Source: Perognathus longimembris pacificus (lineage: Eukaryota > Chordata > Mammalia > Rodentia > Heteromyidae). Taken from it: 64,000 nucleotides of DNA. The stretch covers positions 107,911,885 through 107,975,884 of the forward strand of contig NC_063163.1 in assembly GCF_023159225.1 (NCBI RefSeq), in the 5' to 3' direction. How positions within the stretch are numbered: position 1 is the stretch's first letter; each line of letters begins with the position of its first letter. Below, one piece after another: positions 21,441-32,334 of this stretch. The notes below the pieces were generated by a model that worked only from the letters and a program-made list of their open reading frames with translations, was not told where the DNA came from and did not search any database. Both the position numbers and the translations under genes were made by a program.

Positions 21441-21664
21441 CATGCTGTCACTAGGGCTTAAACTCAGCATGGGAGCTATTCCTTAGCTTTTATTGCTGGT
21501 GCTCTACCACTCAAGCCAAAACTCCACTTCCAGATTTTTTTGTTGTTAATTTGGAGATAATTATCTCATGGACTTTCCTGCCTAGGCTGGCTTTGATCTA
21601 TAATCCCTAGATCTCAGCCTCCTGAGTAGCTAGGATTAAAAGCATGAGCGGCTGGTTGCCCGGT
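21441..21664 (-). mobile_element. B1-Geo SINE, reverse
   Basis: Reverse Geo (tcactagggcttaaactcagc), then reverse head (cagcctcctgagtagctagg). Confidence 0.88.
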
Positions 21665-22175
21665 TTATGTTTAGTTTTTGAGGAACCATGGGACTATTTT
21701 CTGCAGTGACCAGCCTAAGATGTAAGACTACGACTCAGCCCCTGCTCAGGAGACAGAGCTCCCTGTATTTTGGTTCTAGAAGGGCCACGCAGCACACTTG
21801 TGGCTGGCCTTACTAGCCAGGAGTGGGTAGAAAGACAATGAGTTGATGCTGAGGGCATCAGAGGAAAGTATGGTTGGCCTGGGTCCCTCAAGCTCCTACC
21901 AACACTCTCAGCCAGCTCCTGAGAGCAGGCTGCTCAGGTTCTCTACCCCATACTTCAGGGAGCAAGGAACCCTAGGATTCACCCATGTCTCTGACAGATG
22001 GACCCAGATTGCTAGGGACTCCTGTCTAAGGCTCCTGACCCCAGCCTTTATTCCTTATAATGTACTATCTTGACAGAGCTGGGCAGGGAAAAATAGGACT
22101 GCTCAAAGCAGGAAGAGACTTAATGCTTTACCTCTACAATTGCAGGGCACTGGTGTTTAGAATTTTGGTCCAGGT
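21665..22175. other. unique sequence
   Basis: Nothing recognised. Two overlapping plus-strand ORFs of 76 and 91 codons have no family signature, and the second runs into the L2 fragment that follows. Confidence 0.4.
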
Positions 22176-22179
22176 CTGC

Positions 22180-22503
22180 CTTGTTGCTCTCTCCCAGGAA
22201 TCTCCTCTTCTAGCTGCTTCTCCTGGCTCCCTCTTACCTGCCCTTCTGAGCTCAGCTCAGACATGTCATCATCCCTCCACACTGCCCCCCACTGTCTCCT
22301 CAGGAGAACTGGATGGTCCCCCAGGTTCCCACTGAGCCCCAGGAACTCTCTTTTGAAACCATCACTCAGTTCTTGCTGTTTTCCCCACCACGCTGTGAGT
22401 GTCTTGAGGGCAAAGCACGAGTATGTTATTCTGTATCCATGGCTCTAAAACAAGGCTAGCACCTAGTGTTTGTGGAAGGAATACGTGGATGAGAATAAAG
22501 AAG
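22180..22503 (+). mobile_element. L2 LINE 3' end, sense
   Basis: agtgtcttgagggcaaagc, tctgtatccatggctc, aggctagcacctagtg and ggaaggaatacgtgg follow the sense L2 3' terminus. The upstream pyrimidine-rich part fits the preceding L2 region. Confidence 0.75.
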
Positions 22504-22513
22504 AAATGACTAA

Positions 22514-22744
22514 ACCAGGCTCTGGTTGCTTGCACCTGTAATCTTAGCCATTCAGGAGGCTAAGATCTGAGGATCACCAACTGGGAAGAAGAAAAGTCCA
22601 CGAGGCTCTTACCCTCCCGTTAACTTGCAAATGCTAGAAGTAGAGGTGTGACTCAAGTGGTAAAGCAGCAGCCTTGAGCAAAAGAGCCAAGCAAGAGTTG
22701 TTAGGCCCTGAGTTCAACCTCCAGCATTGGGAAAAAAAAAAAAA
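22514..22744 (+). mobile_element. B1-Geo SINE
   Basis: Head (gcacctgtaatcttagcc) and Geo half (gtgtgactcaagtggtaaagc) with an A13 tail. Inserted right beside the L2 end. Confidence 0.88.
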
Positions 22745-22854
22745 GAATGAATGGACCACGTGACTTAATGAATGAATGAGAGAACAAATGGGATCCCAAG
22801 GACTGAGATAAGCCTGGAGAAGAGACGCTTGGCCCATAGCCAAGCCCTCACACG

Positions 22855-22985
22855 CTCACTCATTCATTCACTTTCTATAGCATTACTATGTGTCTGGTTA
22901 TATTAGGTACTGGGCGGGAGGGGGAAGGAGGAAGCGGGGTTCAGATGCAATTAAGACTCAGAAAGTCCACTGAAGAGCAGACAGA
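22855..22985 (-). mobile_element. L2-like fragment, antisense
   Basis: ctcactcattcattcactttc followed by actatgtgtctggttatatt is an L2 3' end in reverse, diverged. Confidence 0.5.
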
Positions 22986-23760
22986 AGTAAACAAAAAAAT
23001 GTGCTTCAAGCTACTCCATCTCCCTCAGAAGCACACAAGGGCTTTCATCACATCAAAAGCCTGACCAGGGCTGACTGGACTCTACCAGTTGCTGGGCACA
23101 GCTGGCTGTGGGGGGAGTGGCCGATTAGCATGCCAGACACACCTGTTCAGGCTGTGCCAAAGATCCAGGGGCTGTAGAATTAACGACCAGGAGGATTTTT
23201 TTTTTGGTGGGGGGGGGTGGGGGGAGGAGGGGAGCTCCCAGAACCCAGCCCAGCTTACTTCAGAGACCTCGTTCCCCTTCAGGGATTCATTCGCTCTGCA
23301 CAGCTGGTTAAATTTTCATCAAGGGGAGGGAGGGGTGGGGGTCGGGAGAGAACTCTGATCCTCTACTCTTTCATGCTAGAGGTGGGAGAGAAACACAACA
23401 TCCTAGCCATTTTATTTATTTATTTATTTTTATGAAATAGGAACAGATTGTGGTTGCCAGGCAAGACCTAGCCCTCACAGGGTTTGGGCTGCTGCTGCTG
23501 CTGCTGCTGCTGCTGCAGGCTGATTAATGGTTATTGGGAAGAGGATAAAGCATCCAGACAGCACAAGCCTTTGGTGAAGGTGCTTACACATGTAATGAGC
23601 ACCAGGTGACACACTAGTAGTGAGCAGTAACTGTTTAAGGAAAGTGATTGAGGGTTCTAGTCTTCTATCCTTCCTTCCCATTCCAGTAGAGTGTGGCTAA
23701 GCCGAGTCCCTGCTCTAGCCTGGGTAACGTATCCCATGTGCTTCTTTTGTGTGTTTGTTT
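22986..23760. other. unique sequence with short simple repeats
   Basis: Contains a T/G run at about 23195-23225, a (TTTA)n tract near 23411-23430 and a GCT array at 23488-23516. ORFs here are G-rich or repeat-driven and not convincing. Confidence 0.45.
23488..23516. repeat. (GCT)9-10 trinucleotide repeat
   Basis: Uninterrupted GCT/CAG-type array of 29 bp. No supported gene overlaps it, so there is no evidence that it encodes a Gln, Ala or Leu tract. Confidence 0.95.
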
Positions 23761-23762
23761 CT

Positions 23763-23874
23763 TTTTTTTATTTTTTAAGTTTTTATTATAAAACTGATGT
23801 ACAGAGAGGTTACAGTTTCACACGTTAGGCATTGGATACATTTCTTGTACTGTTTGTTACCTTGTTACCTTCTG
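23763..23874 (-). mobile_element. LINE-1 3' terminal fragment, antisense
   Basis: Its reverse complement contains actgtaacctctctgtacatc and then a T/A-rich end. This parallels the 3' end of the L1 at 7062-7620 (gctgtaacccttctgtatacc). The T-run marks the poly-A end. Confidence 0.72.
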
Positions 23875-23875
23875 T

Positions 23876-24083
23876 CCGTCATGGGGCTTGAACTCAGGGC
23901 CTGGGCACTGTCCCTGAGCCCATGTGCTCAAGGCTAGGTACAGCTCCTCTTCTGGTTTTTAGGTAGTTAATTGAGGATGAGAGACCCACAGCTTCTCTTG
24001 CCTAGGCTGGCTTTGAACTATGACCCTCAGATCTCAGTCTCCTGAGTAGCTAGGATGACAGGTGTGAGCCATTGGTGCCTGGC
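23876..24083 (-). mobile_element. B1-Geo SINE, reverse
   Basis: Reverse Geo (gtcatggggcttgaactc) and reverse head (gtgagccattggtgcctggc). It abuts the L1 fragment. Confidence 0.9.
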
Positions 24084-24104
24084 TTTGATCCTATACCTTA
24101 AACA

Positions 24105-24262
24105 ACCAATACCTAGAAATCACCTGGGGGTCTTGCTGAAAGGAAGGCTCAGATTCAGCAGGTCTGGACTGAGTAGAGCCACATGAAGGTATTTCTCACA
24201 ATTTTCCAGTCGATGCAGATGCCACTGGTCCTCAGACCACAGGCTGAGCAGCAACCTGTGGA
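24105..24262. mobile_element. MER5-like hAT-Charlie relic (tentative)
   Basis: aaatcacctgggggtcttgctg and cagattcagcaggtctggac resemble MER5-type non-autonomous hAT elements. The second half is poorly preserved. Confidence 0.5.
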
Positions 24263-24589
24263 TGGACCACATCCTGAGACCTCACGGGGCAAGGGAGGTC
24301 TGGAAGTGACTCAGTCCAAGAGATGTGTGTACACATGGTTTGGAGGAAGGGAGGGACTCTGTAGCAAGTGAAACAAGCCATGTTGAAGACAAAAGGTGAC
24401 TGCCGTCCTCCATAGGCATGCTGCAGGGCTGGTGGGTCTTGGGGACACAGGAGAGAAAAACCATCATGGGACGAGACAACAAACTCTGGGGTGAGAGCAG
24501 GAGACAAGAGTCACTGGTCCTGACCACCGTGGCTACTTTCTCAAGTGGAAGTGTTTATAAAGGAGACGTCCAGCTGATCTCAACCTGGG

Positions 24590-24741
24590 GCAGCCCGTGA
24601 GAACATCTGGGAAGCTTTTAAAATAAAACAGTGCCTGGCCTTCTTCCCAAAGAAGTTTTATGTAGTGATCTGAGGTAGGGCTCCAACCCAGGTACCTTTA
24701 AAAAGTTCCTGTGCAGCCTGGGCTAAGAATCATCATTCTAG
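24590..24741. mobile_element. MER5A-like hAT-Charlie relic
   Basis: catctgggaagcttttaaaa, then a middle part with tgatctgaggtaggg, and the terminal cctgtgcagcctgggctaag preserve the MER5A order. Confidence 0.62.
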
Positions 24742-25488
24742 ATGACCTCTACGTCCTGCCTTACTTCCTGGTCTGTTTCATCTGGATCAAGCCAGGGCCA
24801 GGACTCTCAGCTTCTGTTCCTGGGCATGGAGCCTGAAGCAAACATCAGGATCAGAGGAGTCCAAAGAGAAGAGTCAGAACTCTGCGCCAGAACTCTGAGC
24901 AACGGTTCTGTGGAAGAAGCCATCGGTCCTCTGACCATCTGGTTTCCATTATCCCAAGGCATGTTTCACATCCTCAGCAGGTACTTGGAGCTGAGAACAG
25001 CCCCCTGGGTGGCCTTGGGCGGGGGGCCTTTCAAGCCAAGCCCTGCTGACAGGCTACAGAGCTCTGTGGGGGCCCTCCTGGCTTCCAGTCACTTGTTTCC
25101 TCTTGGGAGTAAAATCCCCCAACAAATAAGAAACCAAAGGAGGCAGACGCAGAAGCCTGGCCTTCCTTTCATTAGCAGTCTGTCACAGAGCGTGAAGGAC
25201 TCCCATAAATTCTGTAGCTCGGCAGCTGCCTGGGAGATTGGGGGGAAGAAGATTCATTTGTTCCCCCTGAAGACTGAAGTGTTCAGGAATTTCCAGCCTG
25301 TCTCCTCCCCCACCCACTCAGCCAGGAACCAAACCCCAAAGCCACATGTTTGCTCAGGGCTTTGCCTGGTGATGCTCAGGCTTTGTAGGGAGGTTCTTCA
25401 ACAGAGAAGGGGAGGGAGGAGGTCAGGGCATGAATACCCCTTACACTGCAGATCTGGGGTGGAGAAGTTAGGCTTTGTCGCCACATGA
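24742..25488 (+). other. unrecognised 248-codon open reading frame
   Basis: The longest open frame in the window. It starts at the right edge of the MER5A-like relic, and its first ATG has a weak context; an internal ATG near 24826 (gggcatgg) has a better one. I see no signal peptide, membrane helix, zinc finger or other motif. Residue use is ordinary but Ser-, Leu- and Gly-rich, as expected from GC-rich non-coding DNA. No splice or polyadenylation context was identified. It may be chance, since this stretch is GC-rich and stop-poor, or part of an unknown exon. Confidence 0.2.
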
Positions 25489-25762
25489 CCCCCAAGAGCG
25501 TTTGACTACTCAAATGTCCCTTTCCCAGATGGCCACTGTGGCGGGTCTGTGCAAGGGATTGGGCTTTGCTGTGTAAGTCATCTATCAATCCTAGTTAAGC
25601 TAGTGGGGTTAAGGCCACATAGGTGCCCTGAAAGGCTACTGCCCTGCCCATGCCCACACCTGAATCCATCCCAAGGCCTTGTTGCTTCCCTTCCCTCTAT
25701 GGGCTGCTACCCAAGGGGGCACAGTGTTGTGGCTAGATGTGGGCTCAGAGTCACGTAACCCT
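25489..25762. other. unique sequence
   Basis: Nothing recognised. Confidence 0.4.
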
Positions 25763-25900
25763 AGAGCCGAGTTCCAGTGTCACCACTCACTGGTTCCTTG
25801 AGTAAGTTAATTGGCCTTCGCATGCTTTTGGTTTTTTCCATCACTAAAATGGCGATAAAATATGTACCTCATGAGGATTAAGTGGTTCCTGAGAGGACTT
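25763..25900 (+). mobile_element. MIR SINE, sense
   Basis: tgtcaccactcactggttcc, gagtaagttaattggcc, catcactaaaatggcgataa and cctcatgaggattaag follow MIR in order. Confidence 0.85.
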
Positions 25901-25907
25901 CCTCTCA

Positions 25908-26133
25908 GCCTGGCACTGGTGGTTCATGCCTGTAATCCTAGCTACTCAGGAGACTGCGATCAGGGTTAGATACTAGCCTGGGTAGAAAAGCTCTTGAGGA
26001 TCTTATTTCCATTAACCACCAAAAAGCTGAAAGCAGAGGGAGGTGTGGCTCAAGAGGTAGAGCACCAGCCTTCAGTGAAATAGCTGAAGTTAAGGGAAGA
26101 GTACAAGGCCCTGAGTTTAGGCCCTAGTACCAT

Positions 26134-26134
<1 letters not shown>
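25908..26134 (+). mobile_element. B1-Geo SINE
   Basis: Head (gcctggcactggtggttc) and Geo half (gtgtggctcaagaggtagagc), running directly into a CA array. Confidence 0.9.

Positions 26135-26184
<50 letters not shown>
26135..26184. repeat. (CA)n microsatellite at a SINE tail
   Basis: About 25 pure CA units in place of the SINE A-tail. Confidence 0.96.
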
Positions 26185-26947
26185 CAAGGGCCTTCTTTCA
26201 TTGGCTGGCAAGTTCACAGGGGGCGCTCCACCCCCACCCCCATTCCCACAGGGGAAGGACTCCAAAGTGCTTGCTCAGCAGGAGCCCATACGCAGAACAT
26301 GAGTTCCAGGATGAAAGTCACAATACCACCCTCCCTTTCCAGAAGGGACACGAAGAAGCCAAGTTGTGCTCTGCCTGACACTCGGCATGTGCTGTCCTTC
26401 CTGCCTGTTCTGACCAAGTCTTCCTTGGGAGGTTCTGGCTGAACAGCAACGCCAGCCCCTGGAACAGTGAGAGACTAAACTGCATGGTTACAGATGTCCC
26501 CACAGTTGGAACTCAAGGTCAGGAATGCAAGGAAGGGAGGAGGAGGATGGATGCAAAGCACTGTCCTGGTCATTTATCTGCCCAGCCCAGCAATCCAAAA
26601 CTGGGAGGTTTGACAGATTTCAGGCAGGCAATTCAGGCCCAGCAGTAGAAAGCAGAAGCTCAGCATCCCTCCTCCCCACAACCTCAGCGGGCAGCAAGAA
26701 GTGATATAGAGCCAGAAAGCGGCTCAATACTGTGTGTGAGCCAGTGAAACTCGCTTTGAAAACTGGGATTAACAATCTATTTTGTCCCAAATTCCAATGC
26801 AACGAGAAACTATGTCCCCCAAAGATTCTTTCCTGTACTACATTCTTTGCCCAGGGGCCTTTGCACTGGCATATTCCTAAATACCTTTAAGATATGCTTT
26901 GACCATTTAAAATTTAGTTCTTTTCTTTCTTTTTAATGCAAGTGTGT
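26185..26947. other. unique sequence, possible small L2 piece
   Basis: Mostly single copy. ccaggggcctttgcactggc near 26852 resembles a sense L2 block, but too little is preserved to be sure. Confidence 0.4.
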
Positions 26948-27095
26948 TTTATGGGGCACCGTGGCACACAACTGTAATCCTGGCTGGTCAGAAGGCTGAG
27001 ATCCAGAGGATTGTAGTTTGAGGCCAGCTCAGTCAGAGGAGTTCAAAAAATTCCATCTCCCCAAAACAACCAGCAAAAAGCAGGGCTGGAGGCAC
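26948..27095 (+). mobile_element. B1-like monomeric SINE
   Basis: ggggcaccgtggcacacaac, tgtaatcctggctggtc and gaggccagctcagtcag resemble a B1/7SL monomer without a Geo half. Confidence 0.65.
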
Positions 27096-27440
27096 TGACA
27101 ACTGAACACCCAGCTCTTACAGGTAGGCAGTGGCTATCTGTAGCACCCCCATGGCCTGAGGCCTAACTGCTGCTAGTGTAGGGAACAATATCAGGCTTAG
27201 CAAGTGAAATGCAGACTTTCATTTACATCTCACAGCAAACATAGACGTTGAGTCATTTATTACACACACACACAGAGTCTTACACAAGAGGACCCCTGAT
27301 GAGTCTACATTGAAACTTAGGAAATCTGATCATTGACAGTCCAAATCTAAACACTTTAGTCTGTCAAGACTCTATGAGATTTTCTCCACATATTTAGTTC
27401 CATTTCTTGTTTTTCATGTTGGAACATTATTTTTATTCAC
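27096..27440. other. unique sequence
   Basis: Contains a short CA run near 27264. Nothing else recognised. Confidence 0.4.
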
Positions 27441-27444
27441 TTAT

Positions 27445-27524
27445 TTGGGTTTTGGAGGTACTGAGGTTGGAATTCAGGGCCTGCTTCATGTTTGCTAGAA
27501 CAGTGTTCTGCCACTTGAGCCACA
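27445..27524 (-). mobile_element. solitary ID-like SINE
   Basis: aggttggaattcagggcctg, then ttctgccacttgagccac, is a diverged reverse ID monomer. Confidence 0.6.
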
Positions 27525-27784
27525 CACACTTATTTGTGGCACTGAATTTGTGACACTTTCAATGCTCTTATCCACAATGAGGCATCAGGAGAGAACTGGG
27601 AATCTGTTTGATTTCCCGATGCTCCTTCTTGGTCAAGTAGAAGAGCAGGCATAAGAGCACCAAGCAAGTCCTCATTTTGGCTTCCTCTCTGAGAATGTGG
27701 ACAAACCACCCTCCTTGGGCCTCAAGCATCCAGTTACAGAGTAAGGGGAATAATAGTTTCTGTGGTTTTTTGTTTTGTTTTTGT

Positions 27785-27862
27785 CTGAGACCAGGACTCA
27801 AACTCAGTATCTAATTATGCCCATCGGCAGGTGCCCTACCACTTGAGCCATGCTTCCAACCT
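27785..27862 (-). mobile_element. solitary ID-like SINE
   Basis: gaccaggactcaaactcag, then accacttgagccatgcttcc, forms a second diverged reverse ID monomer about 300 bp from the first. Confidence 0.6.
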
Positions 27863-28254
27863 GTCTCCACTCTTGATGAATCACTCCAGACTTTTACCCA
27901 CCAGTCCACAGAAGGACAAGGGGGAACCATGACACTATGCTCTTCTCTGGTCCCGGCTTGCTTCCAGGCAAGGCTATTTCTATTGTTCTTAGACTTGTGC
28001 ATATATCCAACCCAGCCAGTCCTCAAGCAGAAACACATGGGTACCTAAACAGCTAGACCACGAAGTGCCTTCACAGATGTAGGAGAAGGGGGGACCTTAG
28101 ATGTGAAACAAGCCAGACATGAGGAATGGCTTAGGGAAGGCTGCCCAGAGCTGGGGTAACGGCTGACAGGGGAGCAGATGACCCTTAGGAGTCCCAAGGG
28201 TAGAGGTTAGCCTTGTGGGTTTCCTGAGCTAGATTGATTCCAGGCCTAGAATCT
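27863..28254. other. unique sequence
   Basis: Nothing recognised. Confidence 0.4.
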
Positions 28255-28480
28255 ATCATTTCCTTCATAATACAAATAATCACCAAATGCGCTCAAGCAC
28301 TCGGTAGCCTGGATATTCACTCTAGCAATTCTCTGTGTGGACGGTGATTAGACCATCATTATCTTAATGCTTCTTAATTTATCTTTCTGATTAGCAACTT
28401 ACCATTTTATTTGCAAAAAATAGCCTTCTGCTGGGTGGAAGCCAGCCGAGCACAGCAGCTGTCATTTTCTCTGTACTAAA
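28255..28480. promoter_or_regulatory. candidate conserved non-coding element
   Basis: A repeat-free AT-rich block with several homeodomain-type cores (cataatac, ggtgattagacc, tgattagcaac, cttaattt). Such clustering is typical of deeply conserved enhancers. Conservation itself cannot be seen here. Confidence 0.35.
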
Positions 28481-28745
28481 TCAGGACAGGCTTAAGTTGG
28501 TTTTCTGGTGATACTATTTCTTGTGTCTTGGTGCTACTGGGGACCACAATCCATCATGGCTGTTGCTGTGTAGCAAAATTACACTCCTCTGGATCGGGGC
28601 ACAAGTAGAGAGGTCACCTCTACCTAGGATAAAACACACTTAGGGAGAGGATCTAGAATCTGAGCCCTTGTACTAACCCTATGAGACAACCCAGGGGTGA
28701 GGCAAGAGGCTGCCTGCAGAGAGGAGAGGAGAGGTCAGGTGTGGA
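28481..28745. other. unique sequence
   Basis: Nothing recognised. Confidence 0.4.
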
Positions 28746-28749
28746 GGTG

Positions 28750-28990
28750 ATATAGTAATAGCTGCCTTCTAAAAAGCACTTGTCATTCTACAAAGGCATT
28801 GTGTAGAGTACTTGAGATCGAATATCTCATTTACTTTTCAAAACAGCCCCTACAGGTGTGTGCTATTATTATTTCCATTAACAGATGGAGAGATGGAGGC
28901 TAGAGAGGTTGCATAATTTGCCTATGGTCTTTCAGCTCATAAATAGCAGAGCTAGTTTTAAGCCACATCTTTATGACTCTCAGAATCAGT
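28750..28990 (-). mobile_element. MIR SINE, antisense, nearly full length
   Basis: aatagctgccttctaaaaagc, tatctcatttacttttcaaaac, gctattattatttccattaac and gctcataaatagcagagc follow reversed MIR. Confidence 0.9.
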
Positions 28991-29954
28991 GATCTCAACT
29001 GTCATATTATGTCACTTTCTCTAGCACAGTAGATACAACATGAGATGAGAGATGCTATGGTAAACACTGTCAGGGTGGCTTGAATAGTATAACATTTCAC
29101 TTGTTTCCTATACACACAGACATGTCTTCTTCTGCAGGCCCCTTCTCTATCCTGACCACAGATAATCATTTTTTTTCTTTCCCATTCTGCGCCACCACGA
29201 GGAATGAATTAGTTCTTCTCTTTCCATTTGTTACTAGCTGTCTAGCCTTGGGTCACATAATGTTTTCCTTCTAACCAACCCTCCTGTTCTTCCATCATCT
29301 AACCCTGCCAGATGACACTCCTTTCAGATTCCTACTGTCTTTTGGAAAGTGCCTTTAATTTATTCTTTCCCTGAAATGTCCCCACACATGTCTACTAGCA
29401 GGAGGTATCACTGTCTGTTTATCTCACATGCACATTAGACACTCCATTTCTGTATTTCCATCATTCCCATATCCACCATATCTAGATATTTAAGAATGTG
29501 AGCCAAGGTTCATGGGTCTGTGCCTAAGGACTTAAGAAGGTCAGAGCATACACTAAAGGAGTAGGTGGCTGCAATGGTGTATTTTGGTCCCAAGCTCAGT
29601 TCTTCAGGTGACATCCACTTAAAACATTCATTTCCCTGGTTAATGGATGTCTCTTCACTAAGCTATGCCTATGAGATTGTGCGTTGTCCAGTGCCATCAA
29701 CATTAGGTACATGTGCCTATTTACATGTAACTGTGAAGTGCAGTTCTCCATCAGCTGGCTTCATTTCAAATGTTCAGTCAAAGCATGTGGCTAGCATCTA
29801 ATAAAGTGGCCAGCACTGAGAACATTTCTATCACCACGGAAATCTCTCTCGAACAGCAGGAAACTGAACTCCACCACTTAGAAACTTTCATAAATAAATA
29901 GGGATACCTATCAGGTATCAAAGCGAATGGATCATGGTCAAATATTTTCCTCAT
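28991..29954. other. unique sequence, possible L2 remnant
   Basis: About 960 bp. The pyrimidine-rich part (29270-29500) has a faint sense-L2 look. No gene recognised. Confidence 0.4.
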
Positions 29955-30068
29955 TGGATTGTAGATGCCAGTGTTTGGACCAGTAAAATCACTTGGGAAC
30001 TGGTTCAAAATGCAAATGGGTGTTGAAACAGCCCTTTCTGGTGACTCTGGTGCCGGCCATACCCTGGT
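29955..30068. mobile_element. MER5-like hAT relic (tentative)
   Basis: gtaaaatcacttgggaactgg followed by ttcaaaatgcaaatggg resembles MER5/MER20-type non-autonomous hAT elements. Confidence 0.45.
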
Positions 30069-30104
30069 ACAGAGAGAGTCCTGGTACTATTCCATGATTG
30101 GGAC

Positions 30105-30305
30105 TGCTTAATCACCACCATCGTGGTGGTAAACATTTCATGGGTATTATCTCATTTAACCCCCGCAGTGACATGGTGTGATAAACAGTATCTTTGCATT
30201 TTACAGATTAGGAACTGAGGCTCTGAGTTGGAAGTGACAAGACCAAGGCCATATAAAACAGAGCCAGGTTGCAAGCCTGGTTTTGCCTGACTCCAACCCC
30301 TTGGC
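30105..30305 (-). mobile_element. MIR SINE, antisense
   Basis: attatctcatttaacccccgc, gcattttacagattaggaac, gaggctctgagttgg and acagagccaggttgcaagcc give the reversed MIR order. Confidence 0.9.
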
Positions 30306-30792
30306 TTAGAATTGGCAGAGAGCATCTCTCTGCCGGAGTCCTCTGGAGGGACCTGGGAGATCTCAATTGACAAGCTCTGCATGGGGACCCACACAAGGAA
30401 AATGACATGCCAGGAACAACAGCCAACCTGTGGACAGCAGCAAATAAATACCCTCTGTCCTAAGTGAAGACATGAGCTGGACTTGGGGAACTCAAAGGCC
30501 ATGACCTCTCTCACTGAGGGCCACAGTGTTTTCTAAGTTCTTTCTAGTCTAGTCAGGCACATGGGCATCTTGTTTTAAGGGTGTAGGGCTGATTTTTACT
30601 AAAAATAAAATTCTCCCCTGGATACTATAGATTTGCTTTTCTTAAGAGTTCAGAAAACCTCCAGTGATTGTATTAGGGGATTAGAGGGAGAAATTGCTGC
30701 TGCTGCTTTAATCTCTGCAGTGGTCCCTAGGCTGGCAGGCTGGATTTCACAGAAAAGGCAACACACACTTTGTTTTATATAAAAGTTGTGTT
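30306..30792. other. unique sequence
   Basis: Nothing recognised. The overlapping minus-strand ORFs (up to 120 codons) extend into the antisense MIR and are not convincing. Confidence 0.4.
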
Positions 30793-30794
30793 TC

Positions 30795-31025
30795 CAAAAT
30801 AGTCAACAAACATCGATTGAGCACCTACGTTATCCAGCCACTTCCCTGGGTCATTCCATTTAATCTTCAGAACAACTCTCTAAGGACTTAGGATTTAAGA
30901 CAATAGCTCTTATTCTTCCCCACTTGACAGATGGGGAAAAAAGAGGCATTCAATGGGTAGGTGACCAGGCGAATTCAAACCCAGATCTGCCTATGGCATT
31001 CATTCTCCCCGTTTACTATACCGTG
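30795..31025 (-). mobile_element. MIR SINE, antisense
   Basis: cattgagcacc-like start (cgattgagcacctacg), tccatttaatcttcagaac, acttgacagatggggaa and gaattcaaacccagatctgcc. Confidence 0.9.
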
Positions 31026-31462
31026 CAGGCCTACCTTGACTAGCACTGAGGTGAATTCCAAGAAATAGCTGGAGTGAGAGATCAGAAAAAGAAAGGAGCT
31101 CCATGTGTTGGCACGCCAACTTACCAGAATGATGTTGAGGGAACATTTTTGAGAGTATTTGTACAGCTAAGTCTGCATTACATATCACCAGGGTCAGGTG
31201 GTCACAACACAGGTCTATAATCCAGGATTCCAAACCTTCTCTCCATTATAGTTTTAAGCTGGTGCTGATTAAGACTTTGTGGACTAGAAGGTTAGCATAA
31301 CCCCCATAAGTGGCCTGAACACCAAAGGAAACTGAACTTCAAGACCCTGGAGTGGTCAGCCCTGGCCAGTAAGGGTTGAATCAACTCTGGGATGCAATCA
31401 AATGTGCTTTCACAGAAGCTTGTTAGTGAGTGCCTAGGAAGCTAGTGCAGTCCTGTTTTGCT
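31026..31462. other. unique sequence
   Basis: Nothing recognised. Confidence 0.4.
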
Positions 31463-31502
31463 TCTCTCTCTGTTTCTGTCTCTGTCACTCTGTCTCTCTC
31501 TT
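31463..31502. repeat. (CT)n tract at a SINE tail
   Basis: Interrupted CT/CTGT array next to a reverse SINE. Confidence 0.85.
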
Positions 31503-31507
31503 TAAAA

Positions 31508-31720
31508 ATTCTGGTACTGGGGCTTGAACTCAGGGCCTGGGCACTGTCTCTTAGATTTTTGCTCAGGGATGAAGCTCTATCCCTTAAGCCACAGCTCCAC
31601 TTCCACTCATTGGAGATAAGAGTTGCATAGACTTTCCTACTCAGGCTGGCTTCAAACTGTGATCCTCAGATGTCAACCTCCTGCGTAACTCGGATTACAG
31701 CATGAGCCACTAGCAACCGG
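31508..31720 (-). mobile_element. B1-Geo SINE, reverse
   Basis: Reverse Geo (tactggggcttgaactcagg) and reverse head (tgagccactagcaaccgg). A short deletion lies in the middle. Confidence 0.88.
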
Positions 31721-32334
31721 TATTGCTCATTGCACAACCTTCTGCTTGGAAACCCCTCAGCTTCCTGGCCTACCACACTGTCCTACCTTTTTGTTCCACT
31801 TGGAAAGCAGGAGACAGGAAAATTCCTTGTGTAACTCAGCCAGATATCCATCATCCTGGCACTCCATACTTGGGCTACCACTGATGGGCCATGTAAGACC
31901 ATGTTAGGCTCTGTCTGAAGCCTAGACTTTCTTTTTTGGAGGACTGCACAAACTCATGACAGAAAGCTCTATATAGAAACATATATTGGCCCTCAGATTG
32001 CTTGTGCTTCTCCAAAGGAATCCCATTTTAACGTACATCTAGCAAGGGTTTCCACAGGATACTTTGGTCCTCTCCAAATCATGGGGAAAGTTGGAGAAGA
32101 TCCATCCCACTCTGTTTCTGAGTTGGGCTATCTCATGCTTATCATTTCCAGGAAGTCCAGTGGAGAACTCCTGATTTCATGATATGTGGCCTCTCCTACC
32201 TCTGTGTGAAGCTTCTGCCCCACCTCCTCCGGCCTTGGTTTCCCATTGGAGATTCCCCATGGGCATCCCCCAGATTCATTCAGGTTAAGGGGGCAGCAGT
32301 CCTAAGCTGAGCTTCAAAAGGCCCCAGGAGTCTG
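31721..32334. other. unique sequence
   Basis: About 600 bp with no certain repeat or gene. Confidence 0.4.

Noticed and set aside
23488..23516. GCT repeat as a possible polyglutamine or polyalanine coding exon
   Set aside because: No supported gene overlaps it; the short minus-strand ORF containing it has no other sign of coding.
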